A stretch of DNA of 64,000 nt. It comes from Heterobilharzia americana (taxonomy: Eukaryota > Platyhelminthes > Trematoda > Strigeidida > Schistosomatidae). Positions 1 through 12,392 of this stretch are shown one piece after another (position 1 is the first letter of the stretch; every line of letters begins with the position of its first letter). The stretch covers positions 24,629,661 through 24,693,660 of the forward strand of contig OX104127.1 of NCBI GenBank assembly GCA_944470555.2, written 5' to 3'. The position numbers were made by a program, and so were the translations under genes. The notes beneath the pieces are model-generated. The model had not been told where the DNA came from and ran no database searches. It was given only the letters and a program-made list of their open reading frames with translations.

Positions 1-60
1 GAAAGCTTGGGAGCACTAGACAGCTGTTTCGTCCTAGTATAGAAGTCCTATGAGGTCAAA
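1..60 (-). repeat. SINE-A 3' fragment, degenerate ribozyme
   Basis: This is the hammerhead-plus-tail end of the SINE-A family, cut by the window edge. On the minus strand the stem II 3' side, GAAA and the ACAGCTGTC segment are present, followed by the TAGTGCTCCC stem I strand. The CUGANGA half of the core is destroyed, so this copy cannot be an active ribozyme. Confidence 0.7.
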
Positions 61-2060
61 TTTTGATCCTGAAATCTATGAGATATTCAATTTTAACTAA
101 GTATTTTATGAGCGATAAGCAATATGCATTTAGAAAATTGAGGTGTATTACATGAGATGATGAGTAAAGAAAGTGGGCGTAGCTTCAGTCATTAGGCTAA
201 GCAGACAGAGAAAGTGCTGTTTTCAAGTCGAAGTAATATTATCAGTCCAAGACCAGAGAAAGCGGTCTTCTTCTGTACCTGGAGGTCAAGTTGAATTCGC
301 TTAATCACAGTCAATTTTGGAAAAGTGAAGCGACACTAATACTACCAATCCACAACTTGAGTAGCCAGGAATCACTCAAGCTGATATGTTGATTTCTCTA
401 GCCAGATCAAAGTCATCTAAACACCGGACGGCTGTTTCACTCGTTTGGAACCAATCCCGTCAGTGGTCTACCCGGACAGATTCAGCCCACAGAGCTGTTG
501 ATGAATACAGCTCCAAACAAGCGAAACGGCCCTTCAGAATTTTGGTCACTCTGATCTGGCTGCAGAAATCTGTGGATCACCTTGAGTGGTTCCTAACGAT
601 TCAAGTTGTTCAGTTGTAGTATATTTCTTTAGTTCATTACACTTTTGTCTCAAGGACCACACACTGTTATCTTGACTGAGTGGTTTCTAGCGGAAGCCTT
701 GTTGACTTAACAGTTGAGCTGTTGAAAAACAACTCATCTGTGAGGAACATCAGTGTGGACGGTGCAATCTGTAAATCTTTTTAAAATGATCGCCTTACCT
801 GAAGTAGCACTGCCTGTCCTTGTCGGCTGATTATTTTAAAGTCAGTAGAAATATTCATGTCATGCTGCAATCCTATTAAATATCAAGTTATAGCATTTAT
901 TAGTGATTGACTGCTAGTGAGTCGAAGTCTTTTCCGCATAAGTTAGGAGAAGCAGATGGAAGGCAGCCTTTCTGTGCTTCGAACATACTTGGTTTGATAA
1001 ATGTGTGTGATTTTGCAGGTGAAATCGGAGGCGACTAGACACAGATACTCACCCAGTCCCGATTGATATAAACCACTAATAGTCCTAAGCGCAAACACAA
1101 ATTTAGCTACTGGATAAGACCTAGCAAAAGAGAACTCTTAATCTCCTCACTTTTTAAAAACATTATCTCGATGAAAAACCAGCTGAATAAAAACAATAGA
1201 CAGAGTAAAAATGTTATAGTAACCTTTTATTCTACTCGTATTTGCGTAAACATTAAAACAGGTCACTTTAAACAATAATAAAAATAATATAATAATCGCT
1301 TTATTCTAAACGATATTCTTTGATACAATATGAAATTCTCAGCATGTAATATTTTAACAAACTCACTCCCAAAATAACATTTTCCTACAAAATGATTATT
1401 GCCTCTGAATGCTGTTCATAATAACTGTATTCAAAGCAATATTGTAAAGCAGCCGATTGATGTTGGATTAGAGTCCAGTGTTTAATGGTAGTGGTTTATT
1501 CAACCAGTAGAAAAATGTACCAGTTAAAATAGGTACCCAAGGAATAGAAACACAATATATTTTTGTGTATTCAAAAGTCCATTTGTGTCTAACTAATATT
1601 TTCCCTTTCTTTTCGTTCTTAATTCAAAAAACAACTAGTTTAGAACATTTTAAAAATCCTCCAAAGTACATGATACGTTTAAACGACATAATTGAAAGAT
1701 TAAAACAAATCGAAAAAGAAGAATTTGATATAATATGTTTATTGGAAGATTTTATTGGCAGTTGAAACTTCAAACAGGAACCAAGTAGGAATTAATAAGT
1801 AAAAATAAGTAAGACTGAAATTTGTATACACAATTCTTTACTGAGTTTCTCACCAGTATTAGTTCACCTTAACATAATTGAAATGGTAATTCTGCAAATT
1901 CAGGAATGTCTAATATCATATGAAGATGTAGACTGAATTGTAACAGAAGAGTTTATAGCTGATATTCCTCTGCATATAAAGAATCATCTTCAAAACAATA
2001 AAATTGAGAACAACAATTACTATTCACTAAATTAGTGTACTTTAAGATTATTGAAGGTTT
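61..2060. other. No gene recognised
   Basis: AT-rich sequence with only short ORFs. The stretch near 1,650-1,765 resembles one near 17,130 and is listed separately. Nothing else here could be assigned. Confidence 0.5.
1650..1767 (+). other. Possible exon-like segment, paralogous to 17.13 kb
   Basis: The open frame ends in a segment reading IERLKQIEKEEFDIICLLED followed by a stop. A related stretch at 17,130-17,190 can be read, with a frame change, as ...LKQIQKEEFNV...; the two DNA segments agree at roughly two thirds of positions by eye. They could be duplicated exon relics of an unknown gene or two copies of an unnamed repeat. The function is not recognised, and no splice signals clearly bound the segment. 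Confidence 0.25.
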
Positions 2061-2064
2061 CATT

Positions 2065-2650
2065 TTTAAGGTATTATTCATCAAGCGTTGACATCATTGA
2101 TAACCTGGAAGCCCTAGACAGCTTTTCACCTTATTGTATGACTTCTAAGCAAAATCTCTCACGATCAATTTATGGATCGAATTTAGGACCTTCAGGTTAC
2201 ATGGTGATCACGTCAACCATTCATCCACTGGGTCAGAGCTTGATGGTACACAGTTTCCTATTCCTGTCAGTTCATGATATAGTGCGACTGTCACTCATCA
2301 ACTCCCGTTGACTACTGCCCTCAAAATGAAATCCCCGTTACCTTCAAAATACATAACTGTATAGTGCTGATTAATGAGAAGACTCCACATGGATAACACG
2401 AAGATCGAACGAGAAGCCATGACCTGTGGGGTCAACCAGTGAGAAGGGAAGCGGATACCGTCTGAAGACCTTCGGTGATGGTATCTCCATATCGTGAATT
2501 GACAGAAGTTGGAGACTGTGAACCACTGAGCTGCGGTCCATTGGCTTGGTGGTTAACGTGATTGCCATGGAACCTGAAAGTCCTGATTTCGATTACTGAT
2601 TGGGTCATGGATGCGTACTGATGAGGAGTCCAATACTAGAACCAGAGAGC
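2065..2650. repeat. Head-to-head SINE-A pair (diverged)
   Basis: A minus-strand SINE-A copy (about 2,065-2,330) is followed by a plus-strand copy (about 2,340-2,650), joined at their body ends near an AT-rich centre around 2,345. Each half keeps the family signatures: a tRNA-like block with a 'cactgggtcagagc'-type box, and the 'tcatgatatagtgcgac'-type body. The ribozyme regions of both halves are mutated: GAAA is lost in the plus copy and most of the core in the minus copy. Confidence 0.7.
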
Positions 2651-3282
2651 TGAAATCAATTAAGCTACTTGTTTATCAACAAGTCTGTGTTATCCATCTA
2701 AATGTTTGCATAGATCTAACATAGAAATATTTATTGCATACAATTTTATGATGGATGACATTTAATGAAAGGAGAAAGAGACTTATATTATGTTTTTCTG
2801 TAAGCGAAACTCGTAGGCTAAAACAAATGAAGAAAAAATCTGTAGAAGTATAAATATCCTTTCCTTCTAAATTACAATGATAAACGTTGATATATAAAAG
2901 AATATAACCAAAAGTATGTAGAATTGTTGTTGAAGATATGAAATAAATTTAAATGTTAACATGTCAGCAAAATAGTACCCATATATGTCTTATTTCACCC
3001 TCGCTTTGTTTTCATTGATTTCACAAGAATTTAGCATAGTTTATTACGAAATATGCAGACTTTAAGACAGTATTCTTGGAATGAAGTTATACAATTTAAC
3101 TTTTCACTGGAATATTAATAATTTAGACAGGATACATATTTTATATGATAAAAAGATCCTGATGATAGAAAAGTGATTGAATATTGGTGTTCTACCATTA
3201 CAAAAGATATTGGGAATGTTTAAAGTTCAACATCATAGTTCACATTGTTTATTATTGATCATAGTGTCATTGATAAATTCAA
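2651..3282. other. No gene recognised
   Basis: AT-rich sequence without a supportable ORF or repeat call. Confidence 0.5.
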
Positions 3283-3475
3283 GTTGGTATTCATCATGGA
3301 AAATCATTGGAAACCTAGGAGCACTGGACAGTTATCTCGTCGTAGGTTGGGACTCCTCAGCAGTGCGTACTCATGACTTCGTTAGAACGAAACAGCTGTC
3401 CGGTGCTCCCAAGTGTTCCAATGTTCTTCCAACTGTTGTCAGTCTATAACGAATACCAACTTGAAAAATCACTTA
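3283..3475. repeat. Short head-to-head SINE-A palindrome
   Basis: A minus-strand tail plus hammerhead (3,283 to about 3,385) runs directly into a plus-strand hammerhead 3' half plus tail (about 3,388-3,475). The bodies and tRNA-like parts are absent, so the two ribozyme regions almost touch. The minus half keeps CTGAGGA and stem II, but its GAAA reads GAGA; the plus half begins inside stem II with GAACGAAAC. Confidence 0.7.
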
Positions 3476-5590
3476 ATTCCCACAAACTCCTAGACTGAAT
3501 TCATTTCATTCAAATATATCTAAAAATATCTATTTTTTGCATGTTCTACATTCAGTCAGACTTTTCTGTTATGCTGAGGAGGAAGCAGTTCTGCAACAAC
3601 GTACTATTCTGTTTGTTTATACCATGTTTTCGATAAATGAATAAATATCCAAATACGCAATGAAGTGTATTAATTGTATCAAGAGGAGATTGAAAGATTT
3701 TGACTTTCCGCGCATAACCACCGGGTCAAGAGTTCATTCAACCTAGATCAAGTTCAAAAAATCTCGTTTAAAATTCCTCTGACTTTAAATAATATCACAT
3801 AAGATAGACAAAATCAAAAGATCCACCAGTATATAAAACGTTCAAATCAACTATCAGTTGGTTATGATTTTCCCACAATCCAGATTTTATATGTAGTTGA
3901 CATTAGTTAAATATCTGAAACCTTCAGAAATTATTCACCTTTGGTCGCTGTGTTTCACCACCGTAGACTAAGACTGAACGAATTACTAAATAATGCATCC
4001 AACCCTAAAAGACAGTCATATATCTCATACCATAAGTGATGTGAGTTGGGTGTAGCCAGTTAGGCCTCTATACATGAATCATGAATTTACCGGCTACCAG
4101 CACATTCTTGTTGATTAATTTCCAAGATAAGTAAAGGGAACGACGTATTCAACCACCTGGTAAGCAATTTTCATTTTTGGCATCGATATACAAGAGAATT
4201 GAAGCAGTTTACTAGATTTGAGAGGTTCAAAACATTACAATGATAGTGCACATTATTTGAAATCTATAATTTAAATCTTAATCGTTCAACTGAATACTTC
4301 ATTGTCTCCAACCGGCATTCAAATCACTCTAAACAATCTCTTTAAATATGTGACTGGGAATGGCTTTTTGGGAATTAATCTGTAACACGCTTGTCAGTCA
4401 TCGTATATATCTGACAGATGTATATCATGAAGTTCTCAAAATCCACGTACTTGTCAGATTTTTGATTTTATGTTATTACTTACTTTTCAACATAACACAC
4501 TTGTGAATAATTTTAGTAGATCTGTGCTAGCAGGGGATATCCATTTGAAAGGGTTACGAGGGTATGAAATCGTCTATATTGTATGGGTTATTAAAAAACA
4601 TCACGCCAAATTATTTGTAAGACTGAAAGCTTACGCCACGTGTTCTGCGCCTATCAGTAGTGAGTTTCTTGATGTTTCAGCCCTTTTTAGTCTCACCAGA
4701 TTTAGTTGTCCACCTATGGATAAGTCAGTGTTCCTGTCAACATAAGTACCCAGTAAGCATTGCTTCAAACTTCATCATGTTATGCACTAGATTATTGAGT
4801 CAGAAGAACTACCACTCTTACAAAAACGACAATTCTTATCCATATTTGGCTTTCCTTTGCCTACCATTCTTTTGCAGACTGACATACAACTACTGACATA
4901 TGACTTGCTTGAATAGATTCTTGAATAAAATTCATTGGGACAAAAGTATACTAGTTTCATACTCCTAGATAGACCACAACTCTTATCCAAAGTTCCTTTG
5001 CTGAACACTATCGAAAAATAACCTCTGAATGAAATTCATGTCAGTACTATGAAAATAAACGAAACGTTCTAACGTTAGAAGGGGTTGATCACTATCATTC
5101 ATTGAAATAAAAACCAGGGTCTTACATAGTTTAAGTGATTACAGAATCCTAATTTTCAACCGACAACTTCAACAAAAGTCTAACTATCTGTAAAAAAAAC
5201 TGTCTTTATCAACGTTCAACAGCACTAAATTAAACATCTAAGTGAAATATGCTGCTTATTAGTATTGCAATTTTCGAAGGAAATGAAATATGACGATATT
5301 TTCGCATACGGCAAAATTTTATACATTCTTTTAAAACAATACAACAACACACTGTCATTTTGTGTGAGCTAATGTTAGAAGGTCAACTTATCTAACCTTC
5401 AACGATAATCACCAATGTAAGAAAACAAAGGATACAGAAGGTTAGAAAAAAAATGCAAATTGTTATGTAAATGAAATAGGAAATAGTAAGGTAGACTTAA
5501 AGATTTACTCACGTTCAGAGGTAATTTTGTACTTAAGGTTAACAAGTTCATTTAACCTTTTGATAGTGTGCAGAGGGAGCCTTCTCTTCA
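3476..5590. other. No gene recognised
   Basis: AT-rich sequence. Open frames between 4,470 and 5,010 on both strands have no family signature I can name and lack clear splice or start context, so they are not called as genes. Confidence 0.45.
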
Positions 5591-5739
5591 AGAATTTAAA
5601 ACAATTAGTTCCCTTTATAAACTTCCACAAAACAATAAGAAGACGTAAATTGTCTGAACTGTGTCATGTATTTGTGCAACACATTTCGAACTATCTGATC
5701 ACACACGTACTTGATATGAAAACTCATGAAGATAAGGGG
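5591..5739 (+). repeat. Left arm of PLE-flanking inverted repeat
   Basis: About 149 bp matching, in reverse complement, 6,269-6,426. Identity is near complete by eye, apart from a 12-nt insertion in the right arm and a few substitutions. The two arms enclose the GIY-YIG relic, as expected for the inverted terminal repeats seen around some Penelope-like elements. Confidence 0.75.
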
Positions 5740-5796
5740 TTCGAGTAATCGAAACTACGAAGTCGGTATATTCCCTCAAACCCCCATAGCATGTGA

Positions 5797-6122
5797 ACGA
5801 CAATGTCACATCCCATTGTATCTACCAATTCAAATGTACGTGTGGTAACATATAAATAGGGAGGACTAATCGATCCATACAAGTAAGGGCCTCGGAACAT
5901 ATTCCAAAATGGCTTCAGAAGCAAATTAAATCACCTGAACCCATAAATGTTGGTAGCAGACGTCCAAGTTCTTCGATCGCCAAACATATCGTTGAGACAG
6001 GCCACAGGATTGATATGGCTACTTCATTTACACCTATTTACAAAACATGTTGGGGAGGGATCCTTAAATTTGTTAAAGCCTTAGCTGTTAGAAAGTTGAA
6101 ACCATCTTTTATGTGTTCATGA
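5797..6122 (+). pseudogene. Penelope-like element GIY-YIG endonuclease relic
   Basis: The frame reads IYQFKCTCG, then a single TAA at 5,853-5,855, then IGRTNRSIQVRASEHIPKWL. It continues through SSIAKHIVETGHRIDM and ends near LAVRKLKPS. This order is the C-terminal GIY-YIG endonuclease of Penelope-like retroelements, which nicks target DNA for insertion. The stop falls where the conserved tyrosine of the YIG motif belongs; otherwise the domain is one uninterrupted frame. The reverse transcriptase part is not present upstream. The relic is flanked by an inverted repeat (5,591-5,739 and 6,269-6,426). The family call is firm; loss of function is inferred from the stop. Confidence 0.8.
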
Positions 6123-6268
6123 ACAATTTGTTGTCACATTAAATCTTCTTTGGTAAATTCAACTATTGAAAACCAAGTTCGATGTACTATAATTTTTCAC
6201 TCTATTGATTTTCATTGTTAGTCAGCCTTTAATTCAGCCTTCCTACCTGACCTCTTTTTATTTTCTCA

Positions 6269-6426
6269 CCTCTTATCTTCATGAGTTTTCATATCAATAC
6301 CTATGACAAGTACGTGTGTGATCAGATAGTTCGAAATGTGTTGCACAAATACATGACACGGTTCAGACAATTTACGTCTTCTTATTGTTTTGTGGAAGTT
6401 TATAAAGGGAACTAATTGTTTTAAAG
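6269..6426 (-). repeat. Right arm of PLE-flanking inverted repeat
   Basis: Reverse complement of 5,591-5,739 with a 12-nt insertion near 6,297-6,308. It follows the endonuclease relic by about 150 bp, so this copy is bracketed by oppositely oriented terminal segments. Confidence 0.75.
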
Positions 6427-7020
6427 ATTTACATCAACAATGCTAAGTGAGATAAGCGCATTAAATTTTCAATACAATAATGCATAGGAATATTTCCGTT
6501 TTCTCAAAGTTCAGATCAATTCAGTTTTTTTAATAAAATTTATAAATCACTTGTTATAGTGGTGCAAAATCTTGGCTACAGAGTTTAGTGAACGACTTGA
6601 CTACATAATAATGTATTTTCTGTGTATATTTATAAGAAATTCGTAAAAAGATGAGTAATGTTTCGTTTTACAAAAGACTAGTAGTGAATTTGTGAATATC
6701 AGTAACTTCTTTATTCATAGTGCACTGAACTCCGGGTGTTTGAACAGATTAGAAAAAAAAATTCCTGAAAATTATATTTTGAAAATAATACTACCGTAAG
6801 TAGCTTAAACAATTTTACAAAAAAATGTATGCGGAGATTCGATCAGTCACTTGTTCACCTAGGTCGATGCTTTCCCGATGAATGAAAGGGTTAACGCGTT
6901 CGACCACTTAACCTTTAGTTAGCAAACGTGGCATAAACTTAGATCAGTTTTAGAGCAACAATTTACATGTAGGTGGTAAGAAGTGCACCCCGAAAATTCT
7001 AGAATTTCAAGTCAAGGTGT
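6427..7020. other. No gene recognised
   Basis: AT-rich sequence. A weak tRNA-like stretch lies near 6,830-6,930 but is too diverged to call. Confidence 0.45.
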
Positions 7021-7029
7021 CTGGTTGAC

Positions 7030-9230
7030 TCTTCATCCTGTCACTATATTCACCTGTCATCTGCATACTCTACACCTACTAAGGAGTCCGAAGGGTCAAG
7101 ATATATTCGTGTAAAATCAGACGATGTGGGGAGGCCTGCATAATTACGTCTTTGACAAATTTGAATGAGAATCGATGGAGTGGACATCCTTGGTGTAGAC
7201 CACTAAACGCCCACAACTCACCTGACACCTCATCATAGGCCCTGGTTCGGGCAGGAAGTCTTAAATTGGGAACCCTTTTTAGTCGGAGACGCTGCCATAA
7301 GACATCTCGATCGATAAAGTGGAAACCCGTCTTCAGTTTCAGAAATGCGCCTAGCATTAGGCGTCGTTAGGTATGCTTGTGTTCCAGAACCTTGTGGAGA
7401 GTGAATATCTGGTAGATACACCAACAACTGGCTCTGAAACTTGCCTCGTTTTCTCAGGGTGTGCTATTTATGAGATCTACATAGACTTCTTACGCTCTTA
7501 GAGTTTAAAATTTTCAATACTAAGTTCATCAGGCTGATTCCATTGTGATTATCAAAAGAGGATATCTTCCCTTTCGTAAAAAATGAAGCAATTTTTAGTT
7601 GAAACCCATCTGAGATGATAACATCAGGTTCATTTATGCTGGTTAACAATTCAGGTTACCTGACTAGTTATTTTCAGCCACCGTCCTTCAATACCTTCCC
7701 TACTAATCTGTCTGGCCCTGCTACCTTTGCTCAATTCAGGTTACTTACAGCATTCACAACTTCGTTAAGAATTAGAGACCCTGTCCCTTTGTCCAAATCA
7801 GGATCTGATTAGATCACGACTAACCAAGGACTAGCTAAAGGTCAGCTGAACTTTTATTCGAGGAGTCCCACCAATCTTTCAAGTCGTCTCTTCTGTGAGT
7901 AAATCACAAAGCTATACTTCTCCTCTATAGTCTCAATAAATATTGAACTTTTTGATCCAGTTTCCTCGATAAGTCTCAATAGCTGTCTACTATTAGTAAA
8001 CGTCGGTTTCTTTCTAATCTGTTTAGCCTTCTCTATGCACTACTGCTTACCGTCATTGAGTAGGCTTAGTGTCTGTCTATATTTGAGTTGCTTCTGCTCT
8101 TCATTGTGCTCGAAGACTACAGGAATGCTTTCACGTGGATCCATTCATGCAAAAGAAACTGTTGAGATCCGCTGACCTTATACAACCTCTTTCTGAGATT
8201 CAGTTACGGTCTTGAAGGATGTTTTACTGTAGGCTGGAGATGGTGCTAGGATTCTTCCAGGTGAAAGATTTTATTCAGTTTCGATGGCTGTTTAGCCAGT
8301 TTGTCACTGAAAGCAGCCTTATTCCTCTCTTTGTCCAGTTACACTCCCAATGGCCTTGTTGCTACAGTTTTTCTACTTCCATTTAGATGCAGCTATATAT
8401 GTGCTCAAACCAGTGCGCAGTCACCGTCTAAACACACACTGCAGAAGGTATGACAATCTTCCACCGACCATCTCCAGCGATAACTGTGGTCTATTTATTC
8501 CCACCATTGACTTAAGGCTGATGGATGCCATGTCAAACAATGTCCCTCTTTATGTGTTAAGTTCGTACTGGTCAAAAATAGATGGTTTCTTGAACCCAGT
8601 TGTAGCAGGCGATCACTATTTCCTGTTCATTAAGTTGAGATTCTGAAAGTGCCACCTAAGTGCTTTTCTCCCTTCGTCAGCCTACCTACTTCTGCATTGG
8701 AATCACTTGTAACGACAGCCATATCTGAGTGTTTGGCTGTCAGTTGGAGGCCAGACAGTTTGCGATAGAAATCATTCTTCAGTTCATTTGAAGTTCAGTC
8801 GGTGGGAGTATAAGCAGAGACTATAGAAACAATATCGTGTTTCACAATTCTTTTATGCAATAACTCCACTGTTTATTTGACCAGCGTACAGGCAACTATT
8901 ATCTGGAAGCTAATCAAGCAGTGCACTTTCTGTCTTAGAACTGAATTCTATGCTTACACCAGTAAGATGGTGAGAAGTGACTATTTTATCTCTTGAAACT
9001 CAAACGGTGAATTTCACAGATTCATCACACTGACCAGGTGATATTCAGTAAATAACCACACTTGGATCCTGTATGCATATCTCACAAGCGAAGCACATTC
9101 CTATGACCTGAGAAGCCAAATGTTGACTGGCGAAACTTTTTATTCGACTTGATGGGGGGTGTGACCACGGAAAGTTCCAACGTGTATTTTGGAGAGCACT
9201 TTTAAGAAATCAGGGATTCTATTTCGTGAA
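7030..9230 (-). mobile_element. Non-LTR retrotransposon (RTE/CR1 type), EN and RT, decayed
   Basis: The element reads on the minus strand from about 9,230 down to 7,030. The N-terminal part matches an apurinic-type endonuclease: after frame changes I read IQDPSVVIH, LYAGQ, then KNDFYRKLSGLQ, SDMAVVTSDSNAEVG (the GDFNA position, changed) and HLGGTF. The RT follows after a linker: KVAGPDRL, DNHNGISLMN, FHFIDRDVLWQRL, then SGLHQGCPLHRFSFKFV for the GVRQGCPLSPFLFNFV block. The YADD catalytic motif and everything C-terminal to it are missing, so the copy is truncated near 7,030-7,100. Several stops and frameshifts show it is dead. The domain order is that of EN-RT non-LTR elements known in schistosomes; I cannot fix the clade by eye. 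Confidence 0.8.
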
Positions 9231-10320
9231 CTCGAATGGCTATCAAGGGCTGCAGAGCTGAAAGAAATCATAAATGATGTAGAAATGCTGACTAAGAGAT
9301 CTGAGGAGAGTTTATAAGGTAAATATATGGTAGACTGATAAAGATTAGAAGGAGCCTGAATGATGATACAGTTGTGAGGGTGTTTGACACCTACAGGTTG
9401 CCCACAACACGGAAGGCTATTTCTTCTTCAAATTATATCAGTAATAATGGCACATGACCATAGAACCCAAAGGAAATCTGCTTAAGGCTGGTTACATGTG
9501 GCCTTTTTGAAACTCAGATTGTATTTGACTGATTTGCATCCAGCTATACAAAACATACACCTTACCTCGAAGGATCCCATGGCAGCAGGAAATGTGCTGT
9601 TTTGGGAACCGGCCTCTATTAACTTCTCTTTTCCATAAGAGAGTCAGAATCAGTACGGTACTAATCTTGACCATGGAAATAACTACCACAACACCCCTTT
9701 CCAATCAGTAGTATGACTTCTCACTCGGACCTTCATCATAATGCAAGTGTTTATCATATGACTGTAACTACTTTGTCTCATCAAAATCCCGACAACCTTT
9801 GTGGTAAGGTAGGGTCTCGAAGAAACGAGTGTTCCCACCAGTATAGCTCATTCGGTCATTGTGATACGCAAGCCCGACCACCACATCAAGGGGCTAGCCG
9901 TCGGTTGGAATGACATCAAATTCTTTCACACAATGTCACAACAGTGCAGGCAGCGTAGTGAGTTTTTTCATTTTTCAAAAAAACTGTAGATCAAGTGATA
10001 AGGGCAAATACTTACAAGTCACGGTGCAAATATACAAAGTAATTTACTCTTTATGCTGATGTTTCAGTTAGCAAATCTTTCATTTTTCATACTAAGCGGT
10101 GAGTATTTTGACACTGAACCATTTTCTATAAAAAAAGCTTGAGTTCAGATAACCTGTTCTCAGAATACGATAATCCATCTGACCAAATATACTGTTCTCC
10201 AACGCATGATCCAGTAAAAATAACTTCAACTATGATTAAGCATTCAGTTTGCAGTAAACAGAGATAGTTAAATAGTTAGAAATGCTTCATCTAGATAAAG
10301 GCCACAGCTGATACCGGTTG
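9231..10320. other. No gene recognised
   Basis: Short ORFs around 9,492-9,913 show no family features. The first part may be the 5' untranslated end of the adjacent non-LTR element, which cannot be shown here. Confidence 0.4.
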
Positions 10321-10321
10321 T

Positions 10322-10478
10322 AGTGGGCCTCGTGCTCCGGTGGCTTAGTGGGCCAACACGTCGGCGTTTGAAGTGATGGGTTCAACATAACTCACTGTGA
10401 TGAAGATATTCGTGGCTGGTGTGTTGCATATAGGACAAAATGCGTGTCCTGGATTCCACTGCTAACCACTAGTTAGAT
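10322..10478 (+). repeat. Sm-alpha-like hammerhead SINE, degenerate
   Basis: A tRNA-like head ('ccggtggcttagtgggcca', then 'gcgtttgaagtgatgggttc') is followed by the ribozyme region and the typical end 'ctggattccactgctaacc'. The CUGANGA half is missing and GAAA reads AAAA, so the ribozyme is not functional. Confidence 0.75.
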
Positions 10479-10902
10479 TACAAAATGCAGTGATTTCTAA
10501 ATATTATTTGTAATTAATGATAATTCCTACCGATAAGTGAGGAACTCAACAAACAGACCTCCGATTATTTAAATGGCAAAAGAATAATTCTCGATATATT
10601 TTGAAATTTAACAACTAAATGTTACTAATTGAATTTCCCAAAAAACGATTCCTTATGTATTTTGTGTGAAGTGTACTTTTCCCTATTGAAACGACAATCT
10701 GCTACGTGCAGGTTTCACGGTGTAGTCTGAAGACTAGTGAAACTAGATTTGACCGCTACGCTCCTAACTGTCTATAACAATCTTATCTTTAAGTAGTTGT
10801 TTTTCCAGATATGACAACAATTATACATCTAAGTATTTCCACATTTTTTACTGTTTGATCAGTCTGTACATGAAGAAGGTGAAATTGCACAAGGAATGGC
10901 TG

Positions 10903-11048
10903 CCGTGCTCCAGTGGCTTATGGGATAACACTATAGCTTTTGGAGCGGAGGGTACTGGGCTCGACCCCCAGTAGTAACTACACCACCCATCCAGCTGATG
11001 AGTCCTAAATAGGACAAAACGCCTGTCATGGATCCCCCTGCTAGTTAC
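10903..11048 (+). repeat. Sm-alpha-like hammerhead SINE, core mutated
   Basis: The tRNA-like head with a box-B-like 'gggctcgaccccc' is followed by a well-kept hammerhead: CTGATGA at 10,995-11,001, stem II GTCC/GGAC, but the first core base after stem II is A at 11,016 instead of G (AAAA for GAAA). That change should abolish cleavage in known hammerheads. Confidence 0.8.
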
Positions 11049-11389
11049 CTAGGTTAATATAAAATGAAATTCTTACTGAACACGTTTAAATTATTTTTGA
11101 AGAATTTGCGAACTTTTCACATGTCTATCATTTCATCACATGATGATTATCAGGATAAACTACGTAAAAACTAATAATCATCGTATAAATTACTATTAGC
11201 TACAGGAATATATTTTATAAAACAGAAATAATAAGATACTTTGTTCTAAATAGATTGATTTCAGTGTATTTTACATTTTTGAAGATGACGTCATAGACTT
11301 TTTTCTTTGTACAGCTGCGTCACTGTATATGTGAAAAATGATCAAAAAATGTGGTATGATATTATTTCATGACAATGTTTAAAAGTTGA

Positions 11390-11528
11390 AACGCGTTTGA
11401 AGTGATGCGTATTGTGTTCCATTCTCAGTGGGAACAATATCATTCACTGGGATGCATGTGCATGCAGCTCAAGAGTCTCAAATAACACGAAACATACGTC
11501 GTGGACTCCACTGCTAGCCACCGAGTAA
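11390..11528 (+). repeat. Sm-alpha-like hammerhead SINE, degenerate
   Basis: Third plus-strand copy in 1.2 kb. It has a tRNA-like head with 'gcgtttgaagtgatgcg', a ribozyme region in which CTGATGA reads CTCAAGA while CGAAAC is retained, and the end 'ccactgctagccacc'. Core loss makes it inactive. Confidence 0.7.
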
Positions 11529-11904
11529 ATTACACTCTAATGAATATCCATGAAGTATCAAGGCCCCCATATGGGAGCCTGTCTATCAACAGAGATCAAG
11601 TAATTCGATTTAGTATAGCGACGGAAAATAACAAGTATCAATCAACCACTCCTCTGTCTGTTTACTGAGTAGCGTTTAAAACTGGTTTGCATCCTTTGTT
11701 GCCTGTTGTACGCTGTAAGCATGACGAAAATGAATTTAGGGTAATTCGTGTGAAGTATTCTTCGTTTATTCTGCGTACCTGCATATTACCTTTGCTTATT
11801 TGACATATAGCTCACACTGATACAGCATTCTTTACCTGATAATGTTTCGAGCACAAACTATTTTATCATTTTAACTATTTGAGACAGCCGTGGTTCGATA
11901 CAAC

Positions 11905-12045
11905 TGTATAACTGATACTGGGTGATGAGCGAAGGCGAAATGGGAATCTCGCCCATAGCATGATTCGAACCAGCGACCATCGGGTTTCCGATTCACTGTT
12001 GTACCAACTGAACTATTAGGCCCGGCTGCTGACCACATTTTTATT
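11905..12045 (-). repeat. tRNA-like SINE (SINE-B type)
   Basis: On the minus strand a tRNA-like stretch has an A-box-like TAGTTCAGTTGG and a B-box-like GGTTCGAATCA at tRNA-like spacing, then 'gggcgagattcccatttcgcc'. It lacks an acceptor-stem match, so it is a tRNA-derived SINE rather than a tRNA gene. The same end sequence ('gatactgggtgatga') recurs at 12.24, 39.79 and 40.6 kb. Confidence 0.65.
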
Positions 12046-12204
12046 TCACCCCATTCTTCATGTGTTTTGCCCCACTGCCATGTAAATTTGTGACGCGTGA
12101 CTACCGCTTGATCGTATTCCCACCGGCTGCCTAGTCAGGACTTTTCATCTCAATCCAGATCTAACTGAATTAAAGAGGGGGAGCATCATATTGATCATCA
12201 TTTT

Positions 12205-12392
12205 GACTATCTGAGATAGCCATGGTTTGGCAGATTCGTTTTGATACTGAGTGATGACTAAAGGTGAAAAGAAAATTTAGACCCTGGCAGAATTCAAACC
12301 AGCTACCACTGGGTTTCTGACTCGGTGCTCTACTTACCGAATCACGGTCTAGATTTTCATCTCACCTTTGATCATCACTCAGTATAAACTAT
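12205..12392. repeat. SINE-B element with inverted ends
   Basis: The block from 'gatactgagtgatgac' (about 12,240) to 'gatcatcactcagtat' (about 12,385) is bounded by a roughly 30-bp imperfect inverted repeat, each end containing the 'aaaggtga' motif. Between them lies a tRNA-like stretch in minus orientation with a TTTGAATTC-type B box. The upstream flank 'tatctgagatagccatggttt' belongs to the same family. Confidence 0.6.

Noticed and set aside
4470..5008. Overlapping open frames that might be an exon
   Set aside because: No recognisable domain, no strong splice signals, and frames exist on both strands.
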